A DNA stretch of 64,000 nucleotides from Devosia sp. SL43 (GTDB taxonomy: Bacteria; Pseudomonadota; Alphaproteobacteria; Rhizobiales; Devosiaceae), in the NCBI RefSeq assembly GCF_021729885.1, contig NZ_CP063401.1, forward strand, positions 1,550,001 to 1,614,000, given 5' to 3'. The number at the start of each line of letters is the position of its first letter. Within the stretch, counting starts at the first letter, position 1. A model generated the notes under the pieces. The model was not told where the DNA came from. It saw only the letters and a program-made list of their open reading frames with translations, and did not search any database. Shown piece by piece: positions 55,871 through 64,000 of this stretch. A program made the translations under genes and the position numbers.

Positions 55871-56476
55871 TTACCTTGCCATGGAGATGGCCTGTCCGCC
55901 ACCCATGGTGCCGATATAGCGGCCGCCACTCGGAGCGAGGAACGCAGCGATATTGCCGTTGTCATCATAGAGCTGCAGCTGGCTGCCGACCTGTTGCCAG
56001 CCGGTAACGGCGGCGAGGCCAGGCACGGCACAGCCAGGGGCCGAGGCGCGATAGTAGCTGGTGCCCGTCTTGGCAGTCATGGGCAGGTTGAGGCGGCACT
56101 GCGATGCGCCGGCAACCACGTTCCACACGCCTTCCGGACCGGTGCCAACAGCGGCCGTCGGCGAGTTCAGCGCAACGATTGAGGGATTGGTACCAGGCGC
56201 AACGCCCGCCGTAGTGATGGTCGGCTGCACGCTACCGGCGGGCACGCCGCCGAGAACGGGCTGACCAGAAAGGCCTGGTGCCGGCGTACCGGTCGCGCCG
56301 ATGGCGGGCAGTGTGCCCTGCTGCACAGTCGAGTTCTGCACGGGCTGCAACTGCGCCGGCTGGCCGATCGTATTGAGGTTGGCCGTATTCGACCCGGTCG
56401 ACGAACAGGCCGTCACGACCAGCGCGATGGCTGCAATTCCCGCAGCGGACAACGATCCGCGCATCCAAACCGTCAT
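55871..56476 (-). CDS. Omp19/AprI-Inh family protease-inhibitor lipoprotein
   Basis: A 201-residue lipoprotein: signal peptide with lipobox VTAC (Cys24), a long Pro/Thr/Gly-rich linker (about residues 30-110), then the beta-barrel inhibitor domain (GVWNVVAGASQCRLNLPM ... GCAVPGLAAVTGWQQVGSQLQLYDDNGNIAAFL). The layout matches Brucella Omp19, an outer-membrane lipoprotein that inhibits proteases, and the Inh family of metalloprotease inhibitors. Confidence 0.85.
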   Translation of the reverse strand: MTVWMRGSLSAAGIAAIALVVTACSSTGSNTANLNTIGQPAQLQPVQNSTVQQGTLPAIGATGTPAPGLSGQPVLGGVPAGSVQPTITTAGVAPGTNPSIVALNSPTAAVGTGPEGVWNVVAGASQCRLNLPMTAKTGTSYYRASAPGCAVPGLAAVTGWQQVGSQLQLYDDNGNIAAFLAPSGGRYIGTMGGGQAISMAR

Positions 56477-56597
56477 TGGTTCGCTCCTGCCCGAAGGCTT
56501 AACAAAGGTTAACAGGTTGGCTGGCTTATAGCCAAAGCCTGCTCTGCGTACAACCGCCCGTGCCGCATGAAAGCCAACACCTATTATTGTGGCGGTT

Positions 56598-56831
56598 TTA
56601 CGGGTCGGAGGCCGCCATTTCCTTCAACAGTTCGCGGGCCAGAACGGTTGCATCGCCGGCCTCTTCGTCCGGAACCCGCACCGGCACGCCATCGGGCACG
56701 AACAGATTCGGCATGCCCGGCAGTCCGCCATCGCTTTGTTCCAGCGGATGAAACCCATAGGCCCGCAGCGCCACAACCAGCGCCCGCGCCATGGATGGGT
56801 TCTCGACATGCGCGATAGTCTGGTAGGTCAT
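56598..56831 (-). CDS. DUF2007 small protein
   Basis: A 77-residue protein with the DUF2007 (putative signal-transducing) layout: TYQTIAHVENPSMARALVVALRAYGFHPLEQ then FVPDGVPVRVPDEEAGDATVLARELL. Function unproven. GGAG nine bases before ATG 56831. It is monocistronic and divergent from the yej operon. Confidence 0.8.
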   Translation of the reverse strand: MTYQTIAHVENPSMARALVVALRAYGFHPLEQSDGGLPGMPNLFVPDGVPVRVPDEEAGDATVLARELLKEMAASDP

Positions 56832-57025
56832 GGAAGTCTCCGCTACGGCGCAAACCTGAACGCACCCCTTCGTACCTGCAAGCAAAAACGCCGTGTGACA
56901 CCCCGCTTGCAAAGACGTCGTCAAAATGTTGCAGTCCGCGCTAGCCTGTTTCACCGCATGGTGATTTGCGGCCAAACGCGGCGGGGCGCTTACCTTGCCG
57001 GATAACCTGCCTGCCCGGAGTGCCG

Positions 57026-58120
57026 ATGGGCGCCTATATACTTCGCCGCCTGCTGCTGATGATCCCGACCGTTTTCGGCATCATGGCCATTTCGTTCATC
57101 ATCACCCAGTTTGCCCCCGGCGGGCCTGTGGAACAGATGATGGCCCAGCTCAGCGGCCAAAACCAGTCGATGGCCGAGCGCATTACCGGCAGCGAAGCCG
57201 GAGACTTCGCCGGCCAGCCGGGCCAGGGCAATAAATCCGGGTATCGTGGCAGCCAGGGCCTGTCGCCCGAACTGGTCGCCCGCATCGAGAAGCAGTTCGG
57301 CTTCGACAAGCCGCCGCTCGAACGATTCGGCATGATGCTGTGGAACTACCTGCGCTTCGATTTCGGCGACAGCTACTACCGCGACATCTCGGTCATCGAC
57401 CTGATCAAGGAGAAGATGCCCGTCTCTATCTCGCTGGGCCTGTGGATGACGCTGATCGCCTATGGCATCTCCATCCCCCTGGGCATCCGCAAGGCGGTCA
57501 CCGACGGCTCCCGCTTCGACGTCTGGACCTCAACCGTGGTCATCGTCGGCTATGCGGTTCCCGGCTTCCTCATTGCTATCGCGCTGATTGTGCTGTTCGC
57601 TGGCGGCAGCTTCTGGTCGATCTTCCCACTACGCGGGTTGACCTCGCCCGGCTTCGACAGCTTCCCTTGGTGGCGGCAGATCATCGACTATTTCTGGCAT
57701 CTGGCATTGCCCATCATCGCCATGGGCCTGGGCGCCTTCGCCACCACGACTTTGCTCACCAAAAACTCGTTCATCGACGAGATCGGCAAGCAGTATGTCA
57801 CCACCGCCCGCGCCAAGGGGCTGACCGAAAACCAGATCCTCTACCGCCACGTCTTTCGCAACGCCATGATGCTGATCATCGCCAGCTTCCCAGGCGCCTT
57901 CGTCGCCGCCTTCTTCGGCGGCTCGCTGCTGATCGAGACCATCTTCTCGCTCGATGGCCTGGGTCTGCTCGGCTTTGAGGCCGTCACCAGCCGCGACTAT
58001 CCGGTGGTCTTTGCCACGCTCTACATCTTCAGCCTGCTCGGCCTCGTCATCGCGCTGGTATCGGACCTCGCCTATATGTGGGTCGATCCGCGACTCGATT
58101 TCGAAAGCCGCGAAGTATGA
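57026..58120 (+). CDS. yejB: microcin C/peptide ABC transporter permease YejB
   Basis: A 364-residue permease with six helices. The YejB-typical insertion after TM1 (EQMMAQLSGQNQSMAERITGSEAGDFAG) and the C-terminal EAA loop TTARAKGLTENQILYRHVFRN are present. In Brucella yejABEF confers resistance to antimicrobial peptides; in E. coli it imports microcin C. First gene of yejB-E-F-A. Confidence 0.93.
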   Translation: MGAYILRRLLLMIPTVFGIMAISFIITQFAPGGPVEQMMAQLSGQNQSMAERITGSEAGDFAGQPGQGNKSGYRGSQGLSPELVARIEKQFGFDKPPLERFGMMLWNYLRFDFGDSYYRDISVIDLIKEKMPVSISLGLWMTLIAYGISIPLGIRKAVTDGSRFDVWTSTVVIVGYAVPGFLIAIALIVLFAGGSFWSIFPLRGLTSPGFDSFPWWRQIIDYFWHLALPIIAMGLGAFATTTLLTKNSFIDEIGKQYVTTARAKGLTENQILYRHVFRNAMMLIIASFPGAFVAAFFGGSLLIETIFSLDGLGLLGFEAVTSRDYPVVFATLYIFSLLGLVIALVSDLAYMWVDPRLDFESREV

Positions 58121-59259
58121 CCGACCTCGCGCAACAGGCCGCCGCCATCGATGCACCCCGACGCCGGCTGCTCAGTCCGCTCAACCGCCGCCGCTGGGAC
58201 AATTTCCGCAACAACCGCCGCGGTTGGTGGTCGCTGTGGATATTCCTCGCCATCTTCACGCTCACGCTAGGCTCCGAATTCATCGCCAACGACCGCCCCA
58301 TCGTGGTGTCGTACAAGGGCGAGATCCTGTTCCCGGCCTTCGTCAATTACCCGGAATCCAAGTTCGGCGGCTTCCTCGGCACCACCAACTACCGCGACAG
58401 CTTCATCGGCGACGAAATCGCCGCCAATGGCTGGGCCGTCTGGCCGCTGGTCCGCTTCAGCTACAACACCGTCGACGGCTACCAGCCCGGCTCCGGCGCC
58501 CTGCCCCCAACCTGGCTGCTCAGCCGCGACGAGGCCTGCGCCCGTTACCCACTGCAGGCCGAAGACCCCAATTGCAACTGGAGCAATTACCACTGGCTCG
58601 GCACCGACGGCGAAGCCCATGACGTGCTGTCCCGCCTGCTCTACGGCATGCGCATCTCGGTGCTGTTTGGTTTCACCCTGACCATCCTGTCATCAGTGAT
58701 CGGCCTCGTCGCCGGCGCCGTGCAGGGCTATTTCGGCGGCTGGGTCGACCTCATCTTCCAGCGCCTCATCGAAATCTGGACCTCGGTGCCCGCCCTCTAC
58801 CTGCTGCTGATCATCTCGTCGGTGATCGCCCCCAGCTTCTGGGTGCTGCTGGGCATATTGCTGCTCTTCTCCTGGGTCTCGCTGGTCGGCATCGTGCGCG
58901 CCGAATTCCTGCGCGGCCGCAATTTCGAGTACATCGCCGCCGCCCGCGCCCTTGGCGTCTCCAACGCCACCATCATGTGGCGGCACCTGCTGCCCAACGC
59001 CATGGTGGCCACCCTCACCTTCATGCCCTTCATCCTCTCAGGCTCCGTCGTCACCCTCACCTCGCTCGACCTCCTTGGCCTTGGCCTCGAAGTCGGCACG
59101 CCGTCGCTGGGCGACCTGCTGTTCCAGGGCAAGGAAAACCTCCAGGCCCCCTGGCTCGGCCTCACCGGCTTCTTCGCCATCGCCATCATCATGACACTGC
59201 TGGTGTTTGTCGGCGAAGGCGTGCGCGACGCCTTCGATCCCCGCAAGGCGATCGCATGA
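58117..59259 (+). CDS. yejE: peptide ABC transporter permease YejE
   Basis: A 380-residue permease. The large periplasmic loop after TM1 (about residues 50-175, with NWSNYHWLGTDGEAHDVLSRLLYGMR) and EAA loop FEYIAAARALGVSNATIMWRHLLPNAM are YejE features. The start overlaps the yejB stop (ATGA). Confidence 0.93.
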   Translation: MTDLAQQAAAIDAPRRRLLSPLNRRRWDNFRNNRRGWWSLWIFLAIFTLTLGSEFIANDRPIVVSYKGEILFPAFVNYPESKFGGFLGTTNYRDSFIGDEIAANGWAVWPLVRFSYNTVDGYQPGSGALPPTWLLSRDEACARYPLQAEDPNCNWSNYHWLGTDGEAHDVLSRLLYGMRISVLFGFTLTILSSVIGLVAGAVQGYFGGWVDLIFQRLIEIWTSVPALYLLLIISSVIAPSFWVLLGILLLFSWVSLVGIVRAEFLRGRNFEYIAAARALGVSNATIMWRHLLPNAMVATLTFMPFILSGSVVTLTSLDLLGLGLEVGTPSLGDLLFQGKENLQAPWLGLTGFFAIAIIMTLLVFVGEGVRDAFDPRKAIA

Positions 59260-60884
59260 CCACCCCGCTCCTCTCCATCCGCCACCTCGCCATTCGCTTC
59301 GGCGCCAACCCAGCGACGTCTGGCGTGTCGTTCGATATCGCGCCGGGCGAAACCGTCGCCCTCGTGGGCGAGAGCGGGTCGGGCAAGTCGGTCACGGCTC
59401 TCTCCGTGCTCAAGCTCCTGCCACCTGCCGCGCAGCTCTCCGGCCAAATCCTGTTCAAGGGCAAGGACCTCCTTACCGTCCCGCCCGCCGAGTTGCGTGC
59501 CACCCGTGGCAACGACATCTCCATGATCTTCCAGGAGCCGATGAGCTCGCTCAATCCGGTCCACACCATTGAGCGCCAGATCGGCGAGGTTCTCGCCATC
59601 CATCGCGGCCTGCGCGCTACCGCTGCCCGCAAGCGGACGATCGAATTGCTCGATGCCGTCGGCATTCCTGACCCGGAAAGCCGCCTCAAGTCCTTCCCGC
59701 ACCAGCTCTCCGGCGGCCAGCGCCAGCGCGTCATGATCGCCATGGCCCTGGCCAACGAGCCCGATTTATTGATCGCCGACGAACCCACCACCGCCCTCGA
59801 TGTCACCGTCCAGGCGCAAATCCTCACCCTGCTCAAGAGCCTGCAGCAGCGTCTCGGCATGGCCATGCTGTTCATCACCCACGATCTGGGCATCGTCAAA
59901 AAGATCGCCGACCGCGTCTGCGTCATGACCAAGGGCGAGATCGTCGAGACCGGCCCCGTCGCCCCGCTCTTCGCCAATCCGCAGCACGCCTATACCAGGC
60001 ACCTGCTCGCCGCCGAGCCGCGCGGCACGCCACCGGCCTCCGATGGGACGGCACCCAGCATCGTCGATGTCGCCGACCTCAAGGTCTGGTTCCCCATCAA
60101 GCGCGGCATCCTGCGCAGCACGGTGGGACACATCAAGGCTGTCGATGGCGTCGATCTCTCGATCCGTCGTGGCGAAACCCTGGGTGTCGTCGGCGAAAGC
60201 GGCTCGGGAAAATCCACCCTCGGCTTCGCCTTGCTCCGCCTGATCCCGTCTGATGGCCGCATCGTCGTACTCGGCAACGAGATTCAGAACCGCTCCTGGA
60301 AGGCCATGCGGCCTTTGCGCGCCGATATGCAGATCGTGTTCCAGGACCCGTTCGGCTCGCTCAGCCCACGCCTGTCAGTCGATGCCATCATCGGCGAGGG
60401 GCTGGCCGTCCACATGCCGCGTCTCAGCGCGGACGAGCGCGATGCCCGCGTCGTCCAGTCTCTGCGCGAAGTTGGCCTGCCGCCCGAAACGCGCTTCCGC
60501 TATCCGCACGAATTCTCCGGCGGCCAACGCCAGCGTATCGCCATCGCCCGCGCCATGGTGCTCGAGCCCAAATTCGTGGTGCTCGACGAACCCACATCCT
60601 CGCTGGATGTCTCCATCCAGGCCCAGGTGGTCGACCTCCTGCGCGACCTGCAGCAGCGGCATGGTCTCACCTACCTGTTCATCAGTCATGACTTGAAAGT
60701 CGTCCGCGCCTTGGCCAACCAGCTCATCGTCATGCGCAACGGCAAGATCGTCGAGCATGGACCTGCCGCCGACATCTTCGCTGCGCCGCAATCGGACTAT
60801 ACTCGAGCGCTCATGGCCGCCGCGTTCGATGTTGCCGTCATCGGCCCGCAAAGTCTTGATCCGGCGCCCCCTGTCGCACCCTGA
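59256..60884 (+). CDS. yejF: peptide ABC transporter ATP-binding protein YejF (two ATPase domains)
   Basis: A 542-residue tandem ATPase. Domain 1 (about residues 1-255): Walker A GESGSGKSV, signature LSGGQRQR, Walker B LLIADEPTTALDV. Domain 2 (about 275-525): GESGSGKST, FSGGQRQR, FVVLDEPTSSLDV. The start overlaps the yejE stop (ATGA), and it is complete, unlike dppD/dppF pairs. Confidence 0.95.
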   Translation: MTTPLLSIRHLAIRFGANPATSGVSFDIAPGETVALVGESGSGKSVTALSVLKLLPPAAQLSGQILFKGKDLLTVPPAELRATRGNDISMIFQEPMSSLNPVHTIERQIGEVLAIHRGLRATAARKRTIELLDAVGIPDPESRLKSFPHQLSGGQRQRVMIAMALANEPDLLIADEPTTALDVTVQAQILTLLKSLQQRLGMAMLFITHDLGIVKKIADRVCVMTKGEIVETGPVAPLFANPQHAYTRHLLAAEPRGTPPASDGTAPSIVDVADLKVWFPIKRGILRSTVGHIKAVDGVDLSIRRGETLGVVGESGSGKSTLGFALLRLIPSDGRIVVLGNEIQNRSWKAMRPLRADMQIVFQDPFGSLSPRLSVDAIIGEGLAVHMPRLSADERDARVVQSLREVGLPPETRFRYPHEFSGGQRQRIAIARAMVLEPKFVVLDEPTSSLDVSIQAQVVDLLRDLQQRHGLTYLFISHDLKVVRALANQLIVMRNGKIVEHGPAADIFAAPQSDYTRALMAAAFDVAVIGPQSLDPAPPVAP

Positions 60885-60930
60885 TATTTCCGCCTAGTCT
60901 CGTCACAAATCTGTAGTGTGGAGCCGCCCG

Positions 60931-62781
60931 ATGAAGTTCGCCCCCCTCCTGGCCCTCGGCTTGCTGCTTGGCCTCGCCGTCCCGGCTTTGGCCCAGACCC
61001 AGACCGGCGTCTGGAGCCACGCCTTCTCGACCAATGGCGACCTGCCCAAATATCCCGCCGACTACACCCACTTCGACTATGTCAACGTCGACGCCCCCAA
61101 GACCGGCATCGTTCGCATGGGCGATATGGGCGGCTTTGATACCTTCAACCCCATCCTGCCCAAGGGCGAGGGGGCGGGCGGTCTGGGCCTCGTCTACGAG
61201 ACGCTGATGATACCCTCGCAGGACGAGGTGAACACCTATTACGGCCTCCTCGCCAAGGAACTGATGATCGCGCCGGACTATGGCGCCGTTACCTTCCGCA
61301 TCGATCCTGCCGCCAAATGGCACGATGGCGAACCGGTCACGGCAGAGGACGTGGTCTGGTCGTTCGAAAAGAGCATCGAGCTCAATCCGAACATGGCGCA
61401 ATACTACGCCAATATCACCAAGGCCGAAGTCACCGCGCCCGGTGAGGTGACCTTCACCTTCGACGTCACCGACAACCGCGAACTGCCGCTGATCCTGGGC
61501 CAGTTGATGGTGTTGCCCAAGCATTGGTGGGAGGGCACGGACGCCGATGGCAAGCAGCGCAACATCGCCGAATCCACCCTCGAGGCACCTATGGGTTCAG
61601 GCCCCTACGAGCTTGAAAGCTTCGAGGCCGGCCAGACTATCACCTACAAGCGCGACCCCGACTACTGGGGCATCAACCAACCGACCCGCGTCGGCACCAA
61701 CAATTTCGAGGAATACCAGATCGAGTATTTCCTCGACCTGACCGTGATGTTCGAGGCCTTCAAGGGCGATCAGTTCGACTGGTGGACCGAGAACCAAGCT
61801 CGTCGCTGGGCCACCGCCTATGATTTCCCAGCCGTCACCCAGGGCCGCGTCATCAAGGAGATGTTCCCGCAGGATTACGCCGACAACGGTCTGATGATGG
61901 CCTTTGTCCCTAATCTCCGCCGCGAGAAATTCCAGGACGAGCGCGTCCGCGAGGCCCTCAACTATGCCTTCGACTTTGAAGAGCTGAGCAACACGCTGTT
62001 CTTCAACCAGTATGAGCGCATCGACAGCTACTTCTTCGGCCTGCCCTTCCGCTCCACCGGCCTGCCGCAGGGCGAAGAGCTGGAAATCCTCAATTCCGTC
62101 AAGGATCTGCTGCCGCCGTCGGTGTTCACCGAGCCCTATACCAATCCGGTCAGTGGCGATCCGGGCAAGCTGCGCGAAAACCTGCGCAAGGCCCTGACCC
62201 TTTTCAACGAGGCCGGCTACACCCTCGACGGCACCCGCCTCGTCGATGCCAATGGCAACCAGTTCAGCTTCGAAATCCTGCTCAATGGCCCCACCATAGA
62301 GCCCGTGGCGCAGAACCTCGTCACCAACCTCGCCCAGATCGGCGTGGCGGTAACGATACGCTCGGTCGACAGCCCGCAATATATCAACCGAGCCCGCTCG
62401 TTCGACTTTGACGTGATCTATAGCGGCTGGGGCCAGTCCTTCTCCCCCGGCAACGAGCAGCGCTACTTCTTTGGCTCATCCACCGCCAACGAAGAGGGCT
62501 CGCAGAACTATGCCGGTATCGCCGATCCCGGCGTCGACGCGCTCATCGAAAAGCTGATCAACGCCGACGACCGCGCCACGCAGGAGGCCACCGTCATGGC
62601 CCTCGACCGCGTGCTGCTGCACCACCACTACGTGGTCCCCAGCTATACCCTGCGCAATTCCCGCATCGCCCGCTGGGACCGCTTCAGCCACCCCGATCCC
62701 CTGCCCGAATTCGGCTCGGCGTTCCCGACGATCTGGTGGTGGGACGAGGCGAAGGCGGCAAAGACAGGCGGCGTGCAGTAA
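60931..62781 (+). CDS. yejA: peptide ABC transporter substrate-binding protein YejA
   Basis: A 616-residue family-5 binding protein. Signal peptide about residues 1-21 (APLLALGLLLGLAVPALA). KYPADYTHFDYVNVDAPKTG and YETLMIPSQDEVNTYYGLLA are YejA features, and the lobe hinge near residues 510-520 carries YSGWGQSFSPGNEQR. Here yejA is last in the operon, not first. GTGGAG lies nine bases before ATG. Confidence 0.94.
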   Translation: MKFAPLLALGLLLGLAVPALAQTQTGVWSHAFSTNGDLPKYPADYTHFDYVNVDAPKTGIVRMGDMGGFDTFNPILPKGEGAGGLGLVYETLMIPSQDEVNTYYGLLAKELMIAPDYGAVTFRIDPAAKWHDGEPVTAEDVVWSFEKSIELNPNMAQYYANITKAEVTAPGEVTFTFDVTDNRELPLILGQLMVLPKHWWEGTDADGKQRNIAESTLEAPMGSGPYELESFEAGQTITYKRDPDYWGINQPTRVGTNNFEEYQIEYFLDLTVMFEAFKGDQFDWWTENQARRWATAYDFPAVTQGRVIKEMFPQDYADNGLMMAFVPNLRREKFQDERVREALNYAFDFEELSNTLFFNQYERIDSYFFGLPFRSTGLPQGEELEILNSVKDLLPPSVFTEPYTNPVSGDPGKLRENLRKALTLFNEAGYTLDGTRLVDANGNQFSFEILLNGPTIEPVAQNLVTNLAQIGVAVTIRSVDSPQYINRARSFDFDVIYSGWGQSFSPGNEQRYFFGSSTANEEGSQNYAGIADPGVDALIEKLINADDRATQEATVMALDRVLLHHHYVVPSYTLRNSRIARWDRFSHPDPLPEFGSAFPTIWWWDEAKAAKTGGVQ

Positions 62782-62805
62782 CCTTTCGCCACACCGAACG
62801 AATAG

Positions 62806-62841
62806 CTCCCCGGATGCAGCCACGCACCGGGGAGTTTTTTT
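62806..62841 (+). terminator. terminator after yejA that overlaps the next ribosome site
   Basis: Eight-bp stem CTCCCCGG / CCGGGGAG, loop of 13, then seven T. The 3' arm GGGGAG is also the Shine-Dalgarno-like sequence for the gene starting one base after the T-run. Confidence 0.85.
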
Positions 62842-62842
62842 C

Positions 62843-63541
62843 ATGTCACGCACCGCGACAGTTCTGGCCGGATTTATCCTCGTAGCGTCAACCGGCGGCA
62901 TCATATCCGCGACGGCGGAACAACGCTCGCCTGTCGTGGTCGAACTCTTCACCAGCCAGGGCTGTTCCTCCTGCCCGCCAGCCAATGCCAATCTCATCAC
63001 GCTCAGCCAGCGGCCTGACGTGCTGGTGCTGAGCTTCGCAGTGACCTATTGGGATCGCCTGGGCTGGAAGGATACGTTCGGCAAACCGGAATTCACCGAG
63101 CGACAAGTCATCTACGAACCGGCCCTTGAGCAGTTCGGACCCTACACCCCACAGATGGTGGTCAACGGCAGCACGACCGCCGTCGGCAACCGTCTCGAAG
63201 ACGTCGAAGCCCTCATCGCCAGCGCCGCGCCTTTGCCCGGTCCGGCGCTCGACCTGGGAACCGCCATCCTCTCCATCGCAGCCGGCAACGCCCCGGCGTC
63301 AGGCGCAGATATCTGGCGCGTCACCTATGACCCCCGCACGGTTGAAGTCCCGATCGGCCGCGGCGAGAATACAGGACGGACTCTGGCCCATACCCACGTC
63401 GTACATGCGCTGGAAAATCTGGGAAACTGGACCGGGACCGCGTTGGATCTCCCGGTATTGCCGGTGCCGAACGGGTTCAAGACGGCAATCCTGGTGCAGG
63501 AAAGGAACGGCGGCCCGATCCTGGCAGCGGTGACGAACTGA
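62843..63541 (+). CDS. DUF1223 thioredoxin-like secreted protein
   Basis: A 232-residue exported protein of the DUF1223 family. Signal peptide about residues 1-26 (FILVASTGGIISATA), then VVELFTSQGCSSCPPANANL with a CxxC pair near residues 40-43 and a thioredoxin-like fold with YTPQMVVNGSTTAVG. Family function is unknown; a redox role in the envelope is likely. Its only upstream ribosome site is inside the yejA terminator stem. Confidence 0.88.
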   Translation: MSRTATVLAGFILVASTGGIISATAEQRSPVVVELFTSQGCSSCPPANANLITLSQRPDVLVLSFAVTYWDRLGWKDTFGKPEFTERQVIYEPALEQFGPYTPQMVVNGSTTAVGNRLEDVEALIASAAPLPGPALDLGTAILSIAAGNAPASGADIWRVTYDPRTVEVPIGRGENTGRTLAHTHVVHALENLGNWTGTALDLPVLPVPNGFKTAILVQERNGGPILAAVTN

Positions 63542-63570
63542 GTGGCAATGGCGAGCAGCGCCCCGCGCCT

Positions 63571-64000
63571 TTAGTAGTCCCGCTCGTAAAACACGCCCAG
63601 GCTTGAATTCCCGTCCTGCCCGGCCGCGCCCGTGACCTTGAGATCGTCAGTCACATCGAGATTGATCGTCACCTTGCTCTGCCCGCCGGCGCCGGCCTGC
63701 ACGCCCAGATAGACATTGTCCTGGATATAGGTCCCAGCCTGCACCGCGACATTGCCCTGGTCGTCGGTGACGATGTCGAGATCGTCCAGCCCTGCCGCGC
63801 CGCGCAGGCTGTCCACCAGCCCGTTACCGCCGCCACCGACCAGCTCGGCGGCAGCACCCGCCAGCTTGGCCAGCTGCAGCGGCGATAGCTCGCCCATCGA
63901 TTTCTTGAAGATCAGCCGGCTCAGGACCTCGTCCTGCGGCAGCATTGGCGCCGACGTGAAACTCACGTCGATATCCGACGCCCGGCCCGACACCGTCACA
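63571..64000 (-). CDS. tamB: translocation and assembly module TamB, C-terminal end only
   Basis: The last ~143 residues of a TamB/DUF490 protein whose 5' end lies beyond the right edge. TSAPMLPQDEVLSRLIFKKSMGELSPLQLAKLAGA and DNVYLGVQAGAGGQSKVTINLDVTDDLKVTG, with the terminal LGVFYERDY, match the conserved DUF490 C-terminus. TamB spans the periplasm and works with TamA (probably just upstream) in outer-membrane protein or lipid delivery. Confidence 0.9.
   Translation of the reverse strand, partial: VTVSGRASDIDVSFTSAPMLPQDEVLSRLIFKKSMGELSPLQLAKLAGAAAELVGGGGNGLVDSLRGAAGLDDLDIVTDDQGNVAVQAGTYIQDNVYLGVQAGAGGQSKVTINLDVTDDLKVTGAAGQDGNSSLGVFYERDY

Overview
The window is high-GC (roughly 60-65%) DNA from an alphaproteobacterium, most likely Hyphomicrobiales and plausibly a Devosia-like genus. 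The pointers are the mdh-sucC-sucD-sucA-sucB...lpdA order, an EcfG/NepR/PhyR general stress response, an Omp19-type inhibitor lipoprotein, yejABEF and TRAP transport. This assignment is inference; there is no rRNA in the window, and I found no tRNA, CRISPR array, prophage or insertion sequence.

Layout. (1) 1-3.7 kb: polyol/pentulose catabolism (mannitol dehydrogenase cut by the left edge, HAD phosphatase, FGGY kinase). (2) 3.8-10.4 kb: a three-gene operon (transglutaminase+DUF2126, circularly permuted ATP-grasp+alpha-E, transglutaminase), a predicted peptide/amide-bond system of unknown substrate. (3) 10.4-21.1 kb: a stress-response island with ecfG, nepR and phyR, three HWE/HisKA_2 histidine kinases, a Crp/Fnr regulator, a lipid kinase, a degenerate receiver and several tiny membrane proteins. 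Six sites match GGAAC-N16/17-CGTT exactly in front of these genes, so most of the island looks like one EcfG regulon. (4) 21.3-26.1 kb: amino-acid-type ABC transporter with a thiamine-binding-like protein and a zinc deacylase. (5) 26.2-33.1 kb: a GGDEF-EAL protein, then an alpha-oxoamine synthase with a single-domain receiver, facing a six-TM hybrid histidine kinase with a second receiver. This set resembles the Cqs/Lqs alpha-hydroxyketone quorum-sensing parts list and is the strongest candidate for an undescribed system.

(6) 33.2-41.7 kb: uronate catabolism: uxuA, and a dctP-dctQ-dctM-gntR-kduI-kduD-kdgF operon for unsaturated uronates from pectin-like polymers. (7) 42-54.5 kb: the TCA block lpdA ... 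sucB-sucA, sucD-(secreted unknown)-sucC, mdh, with LysE, SDR and small secreted proteins between. (8) 54.6-64 kb: zapE, an Omp19-like lipoprotein, a DUF2007 protein, the yejB-yejE-yejF-yejA peptide importer, a DUF1223 protein, and the C-terminus of tamB at the right edge.

Several intergenic gaps hold palindromic REP-like elements of at least four sequence types. Many long open frames antisense to real genes are artefacts of GC-rich codon bias and are left out.
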